From Anaerofustis butyriciformans (GTDB taxonomy: Bacteria; Bacillota; Clostridia; Eubacteriales; Anaerofustaceae): a stretch of 63,371 nucleotides of DNA. A model generated the notes under the pieces. That model was given only the letters and a program-made list of their open reading frames with translations. It did no database searches and was not told the DNA's origin. Of the stretch, positions 1-8,074 are shown piece after piece; within the stretch, counting starts at the first letter, position 1; each line of letters starts with the position of its first letter. The stretch lies in NCBI RefSeq assembly GCF_036289385.1, contig NZ_JAYFFH010000009.1, positions 1-63,371 on the forward strand. Direction: 5' to 3'. A program made the position numbers and the translations under genes.

Positions 1-1
1 A

Positions 2-139
2 GGTGATATATTCTATATAGATTCTGTTAAAACTTCTGATGAAAATAATATGGGATTATACATGTTATTATCATTTATAAGTTTAGCTGGTGTTATTGGA
101 ATTGGAATAGGTTTAAAGAAAAAACAATCTAATTTATAA
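2..139 (+). CDS. C-terminal end of a wall-anchored surface protein (5' truncated by window)
   Basis: An open frame enters from the left edge and ends at TAA 137-139. The visible 45 residues are a short hydrophilic stretch with the motif SVKTSD, a hydrophobic segment of about 20 residues, and a short basic tail (KKK). This is the layout of a Gram-positive cell-wall sorting signal with a non-LPXTG motif. The tail closely resembles that of the large protein encoded next (SVDTSD, hydrophobic segment, RKK). The two are therefore probably paralogous surface proteins in tandem. Nothing can be said about its ectodomain. Confidence 0.75.
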   Translation, partial: GDIFYIDSVKTSDENNMGLYMLLSFISLAGVIGIGIGLKKKQSNL

Positions 140-165
140 TAGTATCTATAAGGTAATTCTAAAAT

Positions 166-195
166 AAAAAAGAACGGGGAACCGTTCTTTTTTTG
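166..195 (+). terminator. Rho-independent terminator after the partial surface-protein gene
   Basis: The stem AAGAACGG/CCGTTCTT with a 4-nt loop is extended by A/T pairs and followed by a run of T. The same stem recurs at 5517-5548 after the next gene. Confidence 0.85.
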
Positions 196-263
196 TATAA
201 AATTAAAAAAATCTATATATTATCAATTAAATTTCTAAAATGTGATAATAGTATGATATACTG

Positions 264-269
264 TATAAT
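264..269 (+). promoter_or_regulatory. Candidate -10 element for the large surface protein
   Basis: TATAAT lies 46 nt before the chosen start at 316. The -35 position (TGTGAT, 17 nt upstream) matches TTGACA poorly, so the promoter may be weak or activator-dependent. Confidence 0.35.
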
Positions 270-315
270 AGTATAAAGTCGGATTATACGTTATAAAACA
301 AAGCGGGGGATGTTT

Positions 316-3300
316 ATGAAAAAGTCGATAACTCTAAAAAGAATTTTTGTTCTTCTTTTAATGTTTTCAATTGTTTTCTCAGGAAACGGCATAAATGTAA
401 AAACAGTTAAAGCCGCAGATGAATTAGTTCCTGGGACACAACAATACTATCAAGCAAGATGGGAAGACGCAAAAGTAAAAGCCGGCAATCTTTCAGCCGG
501 AACATCTTATACAACTTACCTTGGAAACAACGATACAACAAAAGTTGAAGGTCCTTGGATGGTTGAAAATCTAAAAGAAAAATATGATAACGGAGATATC
601 TCTGCCCCTTGGGATGGAACTGCAGTTATGCCTACGAAAACTGATAACGGAGGAGCATATGATGCAGCAAGTAACCCATGGAAAGTGTATACGGCAGAAG
701 AGCTTAGATGGGTAATGACTAACCATCAATCATTTAAACTTCAAAATGATATTGACCTTGGTGGATATTTAGGAAAAGTATGGACTACGCCAGCGACAGC
801 AAGTAATACTTGGACAGCTGATGGTAATGGGTATACTGTTTATAATTATTATTGTAATACAGCAAGTAGCTATACATCTATGTTTGGAGCATCAAGTAAT
901 ATCAATATAGCAGACTTGCGTGTTGCTAATGCATATGGTAATTATTCAGCTGCTAGTGAACATGCAATAATTATATCCGGTGCAAGTAGTGTAAAAATAA
1001 TTGATTGTGCTGTAGAAGATACAATGATGTATTGTAATACTCCTGGAGTTTGGGTAAATAGTATAATTGCAAATCGTTGTAACGAAATAACAATTGAAAA
1101 TACATATACAAAAAATAGTCATATTGCAACCCTTGCTAGAAGTAGTTATTCATGTTGTTGCCAAATTATTGAGGGATGTACAAATCCTATTGTAAAAAAT
1201 ACATATGCAATAGATGGCAGTGTAGTAGGTGATGGTGGACATAATGGTGGTTTTATGAGTTGCAACTTTGGTTTGGCTAAAATAGAAAATTGTTTTTCAA
1301 ATATAGATGTTTATGGAAATACAACAGCAGGAGTATTTATGGGAGTATCTCATGGTGCAACAAATTTTAAAAATTGCTTTACTACAGGTAAAATTGAAGG
1401 AACAAACTCTTTAGGAGGTTTTGCCGGTCCTGTTGATAGTGTTGCAGGTAGTGCTCCATATAATCAATCATTTGAAAATTGTTATAGTACTGCTTTGGTA
1501 GGTATTGTTGGAAAACCAATAAATGTTGGTGGTTTTTTTGCTACTGATACAGGTCATGCTATATCATTAAAGAACTGTTATACAGCAGGCGAGGTAGGAA
1601 ATATTTCAACAGTAGTAGATAGTACAACTGCACCTGGAAATACAGGTGGATTTACCGGAACATATAATGCTAGCAGATTCACATTTGAAAATTGTTATTA
1701 TGACAAACAAACAACAGGAATGAAAGAATGGGCGATAGGTAATATGACCAGCGACCAAATGTCAAATAACGGACTAAAAGGTGTACTAACAACAACAAGT
1801 GAAAAAAGCGGAGCAGGTTTAACATCTGCACCTGGAAATAATGGGTTCACAGGATTTGGAAGTGATGACGATAAATGGACATATGAGGAAGGATACTATC
1901 CACAATTAAAAGTATTCACAAATCCAACAACATTCACAAATACAAACTGGATGAGTGAAGAAGATCTTCATAATACTATAAAAGCATACTCAAAAGCATC
2001 AGCATCAACAGTAAAATTAAATACATATGATGAAGATTATGCAGGGAACAAACTTTCCAAAGAGACATATGACACGGTAAGGGACGTAACAAGTAAATTC
2101 CCGCTAAGCAGTGATGAAGGAATTGAATGGAAAAGATGCGGTGTAACAGGACAAGGAACATTAGCAACGGGAGAAGGGGCGAAATCATATGCCTTTGTAA
2201 CGGGAGATAACGATGTGATGTCCGATGTAATCAACCTATATAACGAAGAAGGAACATGGTATGGAAATAATCCAATGCCTGGAATAGACTGGTTAAGAGT
2301 AAATGCAAAAGAAGGAAACATCACAGGAACAAGACAGCTAAGAATATGTCCGACAGTAGGTTTAAGTGCGGGGCTGTCAAAAAATATAGGTGCAAACACT
2401 TATTATGACCATGCAGACGATGTAAGACTTGTATATTCTACAGGAGCAAGAATGGCAGCAAACAGCAAGGACTTCACATACGGGGTATATCCTGATAATC
2501 CTTTAGAGCAAAGTCAAAAAGATATTTTAAACACTTCAGCATATGCAAATGTCAGCGCATTAGAAAACAAATATACACAAAGCGGACAAAATGATGCATT
2601 TGGTGATATTGATGTATTGCATATGGAAAGAACAGGAACAGCATTAGACAGCGGAGTACCTGCAATTACAGCCAGTGAAACCGGTGCAAAAATTAATGAA
2701 GTAAATATATATGAAATATCTGCAGAAAACAGCGATGGTTCTGTTAATGCAAAAACAAAGGTAAACCTAGAAAATACAGAAAACCAAAATAAATGGAATG
2801 GAAAAGATTTCTTTGCAACAGACGGTAAAGACCATAAATATTCCGTTGAATATGTATGGTCATTGGCAGATGGAAGATATGTAAGAGATACAAAAAGAAT
2901 AGAATCTACTCCTGTAACCCATAGTGCTACAGTTGAAGTTCAAACTCCAAGCGGAAACCCATATCCTGGACAAGCATATTTGGATGTATATTCAAAATCA
3001 GATGAAAATGGTGCGGTTGATCCTGGTATAAAAGAAGATTTTGGATCATCAACAAAAGTAAAAGATGAGCTGGAAAGTCAACCTTATGGACACCCTGCAG
3101 AAGTTGCATGGAAATGGGTAGATGGAGCAAACAGTTTAATAGGATGTGATATAACATTTACATCATCTGATAAACTAACATCAAATAAAGTAACATTAAA
3201 ACCATCAGATATCCCAACAACACCGGGAGAATCAAAATCATTTAAGGTAGAAACACCATATAGATCATATAGTTATGACAATAATGGAAATATTGTATGG

Positions 3301-5505
3301 CAACAAACAAATGTAGAAAAAACATACAGCATTCAACTGGGAAATGACGGAGTATATAGATTAACATTTGACGTAGAAGAAAAAGACTATGGTGATGGAG
3401 TATATATAGATGATTTAGATTTCAATGTAGCAGTTGTTTTAAAAGTAGAAATTCAATCTGAAACAATAAGCGGGGATACAATAAAAGTTCAAAAAGACTT
3501 TAGCGGAAGAGAAAATGATGAATGGTATAATACCGATAAATTCAGCTTTAAGTTAGAAGGAGCAGATGAAAAAACAAAAGAAGCCATAAAAAATGGCGGT
3601 ATTGTTTTACCTGAAAGCTCAAAAGGTTTAACTATTGGAAAAAATACAGAGAACAAAGAAGCTGTGTTTGGAGATATTGTATTTAAAAGCGAAGGTGAAT
3701 ATACATTTGCAGTAAGTGAAATATTACCTGAGGGTGTTAACAAAGATAATCCACAAAAAAATAGCATTAAATACGATACAACCATTAGATACATAAATGT
3801 AAGTGTAAAACTTGAAGGAAGTAAATATGTTGCAACTATTAAGAAAGCAGACAGCTTGATTTTCCATAATGAATTCATTCCTAATAAAGGAAGTATAGGA
3901 ACCGGAGAAATAAGCGGACAAAAACAAGTAGAATCAGTTGATGACAGCTTTACATTTAAAGGTGATGATTTTAAATTCTATATGTATGGGGTAAGTGCTG
4001 TTGATAAGAATTATCAAGAAATAAAAAGCTGGGATAATGAAAAAATTGAAGTAACAAACGATGAAAACGGAAATATTATTTTCCCAGAAAGAAGATTTGA
4101 CCAAGAAGGAACTTATACATATGTAATAGGCGAAAGCGGTAAAGAAACATCAGTGGGAATAGACCAAGATGAAAGTCTGCTTATAGTAACATATAAAGTA
4201 ACATATGATAAAGAAGCCAATAAGCTAACATATACAAGAACAATTACAAAGAATAATGCAGAACAAGATGATATTACTTTTATCAATAAACATGACCCTA
4301 ATCTATCTGAAATAAGTGTAGATGTAAATGGAATAAAGGTACTTACAGGAAGAGCATTAAAAGAAAATGAATTCACATTTGAATTAAAAGCTTTAAATGG
4401 TGCTCCACTACCACAAAATACACAGGTAAAAAATAATAAAGATGGAAGCTTTACATTTGGGAATATAGTATTCGACAGAGAAGGTGTATATGAATACGAA
4501 ATAACAGAAAAGGTAGAAGACTTAAGCGGTGTTGAATATGATAAAAGTGTATGCAAAGTAATAATAACCGTAACAGAACAAAAAGGTGTTTTAAAAGCAA
4601 CAGTAGAATACAAGAAAGACGAAGAAGATGTCGATAATGTATATTTCTTAAATAAGTTTGATATAGACGGACAAACAGATGTAGATATAGACGGGGATGG
4701 AAATCCAGATATTAATGTTGATACGGACGGGGACGGAAATCCTGATATAAATATCGATACTGATAACGACGGCGATCCAGATATAAACATTGACACTGAC
4801 GGCGACAAAAATCCTGATATCAATATTGATGTTGATGGAGATAAGATACCAGACATAAATATAGATACAGACACAGATAAAAAACCTGATATCAATATAG
4901 ATACAAATGGAGATAAGAAGCCTGATATCAATATAGATACAGATAATACAGGAACATGGAAGCCAAGCGGTGAAGGTGGAAATGGGGATGGAATATGGAA
5001 ACCTGACACAGATTTAGATACAAACGGAGACGGAAAGGTAGATATAGACCACAGCTATAGACCTGGCTATGATAATGATAAAGACGGAGTAGATGATAAC
5101 TGGAAACCGGATAAAGATGTAGACTTAGACGGAGATAAAATACCTGACTATGACACATCACATCCGAATATCAACGTAGACACAGACGGGGATGGAAATC
5201 CTGATATAAATATCGATACTGATAATGATGGTGATCCAGATATAAACATTGATACAGACGGAGACGGAAATCCTGATATTAACATCGACACAAACGGAGA
5301 CGGTAAACCTGATAAAAATATCGATAAAGATGGAGATGGAAAAGTAGATCCTGAAACTGGCAGCAGTAATGATTCAGAAAAAGACAGTGCAAGTGTTGAT
5401 ACATCTGATAATAATAATGTAAATATGTATATATTTATTGCACTAGCAAGTATTGTTGCTTTAAGTGGAACATGTTTAATATTAAGAAAGAAGTTTAATA
5501 ACTAA
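316..5505 (+). CDS. Giant wall-anchored adhesin-like protein with beta-helix, pilin-like domains and Asp-rich stalk
   Basis: The protein has about 1,729 residues. The ATG at 316 is preferred over the ATG at 310 because the GGGGG ribosome site (305-309) abuts 310 but is well spaced from 316. A signal peptide (basic start, hydrophobic core, cut near VKAAD) is followed by a head, then at nt 870-1710 a beta-helix-like region with repeated ENC[FY] motifs and many Cys. At nt 3475-4665 lie three FctA/Spy0128-like pilin domains, each with a Lys near the first strand (VQKDF, GQKQV, GIKVL), a central Glu and a terminal Asn (FHNEF, FINKH, FLNKF). This is the known pattern for internal Lys-Asn isopeptide bonds. 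Nt 4666-5370 encode 12-residue DxDGDxxPDINI repeats resembling calcium-binding Asp loops. The end has VDTSD, a membrane segment and RKK. Likely a surface adhesin held off the wall by the repeat stalk; the ligand is unknown. Confidence 0.85.
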   Translation: MKKSITLKRIFVLLLMFSIVFSGNGINVKTVKAADELVPGTQQYYQARWEDAKVKAGNLSAGTSYTTYLGNNDTTKVEGPWMVENLKEKYDNGDISAPWDGTAVMPTKTDNGGAYDAASNPWKVYTAEELRWVMTNHQSFKLQNDIDLGGYLGKVWTTPATASNTWTADGNGYTVYNYYCNTASSYTSMFGASSNINIADLRVANAYGNYSAASEHAIIISGASSVKIIDCAVEDTMMYCNTPGVWVNSIIANRCNEITIENTYTKNSHIATLARSSYSCCCQIIEGCTNPIVKNTYAIDGSVVGDGGHNGGFMSCNFGLAKIENCFSNIDVYGNTTAGVFMGVSHGATNFKNCFTTGKIEGTNSLGGFAGPVDSVAGSAPYNQSFENCYSTALVGIVGKPINVGGFFATDTGHAISLKNCYTAGEVGNISTVVDSTTAPGNTGGFTGTYNASRFTFENCYYDKQTTGMKEWAIGNMTSDQMSNNGLKGVLTTTSEKSGAGLTSAPGNNGFTGFGSDDDKWTYEEGYYPQLKVFTNPTTFTNTNWMSEEDLHNTIKAYSKASASTVKLNTYDEDYAGNKLSKETYDTVRDVTSKFPLSSDEGIEWKRCGVTGQGTLATGEGAKSYAFVTGDNDVMSDVINLYNEEGTWYGNNPMPGIDWLRVNAKEGNITGTRQLRICPTVGLSAGLSKNIGANTYYDHADDVRLVYSTGARMAANSKDFTYGVYPDNPLEQSQKDILNTSAYANVSALENKYTQSGQNDAFGDIDVLHMERTGTALDSGVPAITASETGAKINEVNIYEISAENSDGSVNAKTKVNLENTENQNKWNGKDFFATDGKDHKYSVEYVWSLADGRYVRDTKRIESTPVTHSATVEVQTPSGNPYPGQAYLDVYSKSDENGAVDPGIKEDFGSSTKVKDELESQPYGHPAEVAWKWVDGANSLIGCDITFTSSDKLTSNKVTLKPSDIPTTPGESKSFKVETPYRSYSYDNNGNIVWQQTNVEKTYSIQLGNDGVYRLTFDVEEKDYGDGVYIDDLDFNVAVVLKVEIQSETISGDTIKVQKDFSGRENDEWYNTDKFSFKLEGADEKTKEAIKNGGIVLPESSKGLTIGKNTENKEAVFGDIVFKSEGEYTFAVSEILPEGVNKDNPQKNSIKYDTTIRYINVSVKLEGSKYVATIKKADSLIFHNEFIPNKGSIGTGEISGQKQVESVDDSFTFKGDDFKFYMYGVSAVDKNYQEIKSWDNEKIEVTNDENGNIIFPERRFDQEGTYTYVIGESGKETSVGIDQDESLLIVTYKVTYDKEANKLTYTRTITKNNAEQDDITFINKHDPNLSEISVDVNGIKVLTGRALKENEFTFELKALNGAPLPQNTQVKNNKDGSFTFGNIVFDREGVYEYEITEKVEDLSGVEYDKSVCKVIITVTEQKGVLKATVEYKKDEEDVDNVYFLNKFDIDGQTDVDIDGDGNPDINVDTDGDGNPDINIDTDNDGDPDINIDTDGDKNPDINIDVDGDKIPDINIDTDTDKKPDINIDTNGDKKPDINIDTDNTGTWKPSGEGGNGDGIWKPDTDLDTNGDGKVDIDHSYRPGYDNDKDGVDDNWKPDKDVDLDGDKIPDYDTSHPNINVDTDGDGNPDINIDTDNDGDPDINIDTDGDGNPDINIDTNGDGKPDKNIDKDGDGKVDPETGSSNDSEKDSASVDTSDNNNVNMYIFIALASIVALSGTCLILRKKFNN
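4666..5370 (+). repeat. In-gene array of 36-bp (12-residue) Asp-rich repeats
   Basis: Two blocks of DTDGDGNPDINI-like units, about seven then about five, are separated by a W/K/P-containing linker (nt 4945-5175). Segments 4720-4791 and 5179-5250 encode the same 24 residues and differ at only six third-codon positions. Confidence 0.85.
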
Positions 5506-5516
5506 GATTTATAATT

Positions 5517-5548
5517 AAAAAAAAGAACGGGTAACCGTTCTTTTTTTT
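5517..5548. terminator. Bidirectional terminator between the surface-protein gene and spoIIE
   Basis: The stem GAACGG/CCGTTC has a GTAA loop, with A runs on the left and T runs on the right, so it can work on both strands. It overlaps the spoIIE stop codon and nearly copies the hairpin at 166-195. Confidence 0.85.
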
Positions 5549-7910
5549 AGTCATATATTTCTTCTCTTACTTTAACTACAATTATGCTTACATCGTCTTT
5601 AAGCTTGCCAAGGCTTCTTGCATAAGCTTCATTAAACAGTTCATCAGCAATCTTTTGAGGATTTCTATATTCCATGTTAAGGATTTTTTCTTTTATAAGT
5701 TCTCTATCGTTCATAAATGCTTCTAAAAAGCCGTCACTTACCATATAAATATAATCATTGTTTTTTAATTTTATGGTCTCTTTTGCTATATCTATATTTT
5801 CTATTATTCCTATTGGAAGAGCCTGAGCAGAAAGACTGGTTACTTCACCATCTCTTTTTAAGTAGCTTTCGGTTGCTCCTGCTTTTATAAATTCAGCTTT
5901 CGCTGTAAACAAATCAAATAATATAATATCAAGTGTAGAAAAAACTTCTTTTTCTTCAAGAGATAAAATTGTATTTATGGTGTTTATACTGTCAATTTCT
6001 TCACTTTCGCAGCCGAGCATTTCTTCTAGAAGATTTAATACTCTTTCACTTTGCATATTGGCTTTTTCTCCCGTTCCCATACCGTCTGCAAGAGCGATTA
6101 AGTGTTTGTTTGTAGGAAGAATTATATTTGAGTAATTATCTCCACATTTCTCTTTATCGTTTCGTTTTCCTCTTTTAATTCCAACACTTAGAGAAAATGG
6201 CATTCTTTCCGTAAAAGTATATTCAAAAGCTTCAAGAGAGGACTCAGTGAAAGAATCATAATCATACATGATATTTTTATTTAATATCTCACTTAGGAGT
6301 AAAGGTACTGTTATTCTGTATTCTTCAGAGGATAATCGTTTGCTTGTTTTAATGTATATTCTCATTTTCCCTTGAAAATCTTCCAAAACGACACTTTCTT
6401 TTGCTATAATTCCCATAGCAAAAAGGCTTTCTCTTATATTTTCTTCATCTTTTGAAAAGTAATTTAATCCCTTTTTTATGTTTGTATAAATATTGTCTAA
6501 AGTTTTATTTATACTTTTGAACTCTATTTTCATAAGTTCTTTGAATTTAGATAGTTTATTTTTGTAATCTTTTTTTATTTTGAGATTGTCACATAAGTAA
6601 GATGCGCTTTTAAAAATAAAGAAGTTGTATTTGCATTTATTTACAAAACTTTTGGGTAAATCTTTTTTTGATGTTATTTTACCATTATACGTATCAAGTA
6701 TTACTTGAGAAAAGTTTACAAATGTTTCTTTTCCGTCTTCATTCCAACACTTAGCAAAGTTCTCACAGTTTGTGCATATATCGGCAGTTAGAACTTTGCA
6801 AATACTTTTTGTTATATTCTCATTTTTTTCTTCTTCCTCTAAGGTTATGTTATAACTTACTTCGTTTATCATATTTTTCTTATTTTCAATTTCTTCTTTT
6901 ATTGTCTTTTTTATGGCACTATTAAATATATTTCCGTGAAAATCTTTTTGTTTTGTATTTATCAAATTTAAAATTTTTTGATTAAAAGATGTTGATACAA
7001 TAAGAAATATAACACCTGCAATTAATACATCAAGTATTGGGATAGTAAACATAATACTTTTATTTACATAGCAAGAAAGGGTAAGAGTAGTAAATATAAA
7101 TACCAAGGTGCTTATTCCTTTTGATAAATTTTTTGTCATTGAAGAGAATAAAGTTGCTACTGTAAAAATTAAAATTATATCAGTACTGTATCCACCTTTT
7201 AGAGTAAGTAAAATACTTCCTATAAGTGAAAAACTAAGGCAAAGGCTTAATGAAAAGTAGGTAGATACAAAAAGCAACATGAAAGAGGTTATAATAAGAG
7301 CAATGGAAACTGTAAATATTTTTATATCACTTAATCCAAGTACTATTATTGAAAAAATAATAGATAGGCTTATTGCTTCAAAAGAGGAGAATTCTTTTTT
7401 TAAATCAAAATTTTCTATAAGATTATAAGAGGTATTAAAAACAAAAAATACCAATATTAAACTTAAGCTTTCGATTAATGAATAAACGTTGTTAATCGGT
7501 GGGTTTTTAAAAATATAATTAACAAAGAAACCGCTTAACAAAGTAATAAGGGCACATATAACGGAATATGTGCTTTTATTTTCTTTTACTATATAATTTT
7601 GATTTACTATAAGCATAAAGCAAAATGCAATAATTAACCTAAAAGCTGAGGATATATTTAAAGTGAAAGCTGTTAACACTGTCATAATAATTAAAGGTAA
7701 ATTATTTAATTCCTTTTTATAAATTATAAAAGCACCAAATCCAAAAACAAATGGCAGTGTATAAGAAAAGAAAACACAAAAGCTATTTAATATTGACATA
7801 ACGAGCATGAAAACATTGCGATAAGTTAAGAATTTGTTTTCTTTTCTTTTATTTTTTAAATTTTCAGCGTATGTATTGTTGATTTTTAGTATACCTTCTC
7901 TACTTATCAT
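5547..7910 (-). CDS. spoIIE: Stage II sporulation protein E, PP2C-type serine phosphatase
   Basis: In the family this membrane phosphatase dephosphorylates SpoIIAA at the asymmetric septum and so releases sigma-F. The N-terminal third here is about ten hydrophobic segments. A soluble middle follows, and the C-terminal PP2C domain shows the metal-site motifs ADGMGTG (around residue 610) and VSDGF near the end. The length of about 787 residues is close to the usual 800-830. The frame opens with ATG at 7925, but GGGAGG lies just after that codon and 7 nt before ATG 7910, so 7910 is chosen. A TATAAT at 7939-7944 would give a short leader consistent with this. No clear Spo0A box was seen. Its presence suggests the organism sporulates or descends from a spore former. 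Confidence 0.93.
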   Translation of the reverse strand: MISREGILKINNTYAENLKNKRKENKFLTYRNVFMLVMSILNSFCVFFSYTLPFVFGFGAFIIYKKELNNLPLIIMTVLTAFTLNISSAFRLIIAFCFMLIVNQNYIVKENKSTYSVICALITLLSGFFVNYIFKNPPINNVYSLIESLSLILVFFVFNTSYNLIENFDLKKEFSSFEAISLSIIFSIIVLGLSDIKIFTVSIALIITSFMLLFVSTYFSLSLCLSFSLIGSILLTLKGGYSTDIILIFTVATLFSSMTKNLSKGISTLVFIFTTLTLSCYVNKSIMFTIPILDVLIAGVIFLIVSTSFNQKILNLINTKQKDFHGNIFNSAIKKTIKEEIENKKNMINEVSYNITLEEEEKNENITKSICKVLTADICTNCENFAKCWNEDGKETFVNFSQVILDTYNGKITSKKDLPKSFVNKCKYNFFIFKSASYLCDNLKIKKDYKNKLSKFKELMKIEFKSINKTLDNIYTNIKKGLNYFSKDEENIRESLFAMGIIAKESVVLEDFQGKMRIYIKTSKRLSSEEYRITVPLLLSEILNKNIMYDYDSFTESSLEAFEYTFTERMPFSLSVGIKRGKRNDKEKCGDNYSNIILPTNKHLIALADGMGTGEKANMQSERVLNLLEEMLGCESEEIDSINTINTILSLEEKEVFSTLDIILFDLFTAKAEFIKAGATESYLKRDGEVTSLSAQALPIGIIENIDIAKETIKLKNNDYIYMVSDGFLEAFMNDRELIKEKILNMEYRNPQKIADELFNEAYARSLGKLKDDVSIIVVKVREEIYD

Positions 7911-8074
7911 ATTAAAGCCTCCCATAAGTTATATAAAAATTATAAAAAGCCTCGTTGGTGAAATTTGATGAAAAAAAGAATAAAACTAAAAAAAATAAAA
8001 AACCTTTTAAGTATTTGTATTTAATTTGCTAATATTATATACTTACAGTGTAAATTAACTTAGAGGATAAAATC

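Noticed and set aside
4113..5009. 298-codon open frame antisense to the surface-protein repeats
   Set aside because: It is a by-product of the repetitive Asp/Pro codons; it has no ribosome site and a low-complexity Ser/Pro/Ile product.
4666..5370. Regular 36-bp repeats that might suggest a CRISPR array
   Set aside because: The repeats are contiguous, in frame and coding, with no unique spacers and no cas genes nearby.
5340..5375. DPETG near the C-terminus of the surface protein as a sortase motif
   Set aside because: About 20 polar residues separate it from the membrane segment; VDTSD is at the expected position instead.
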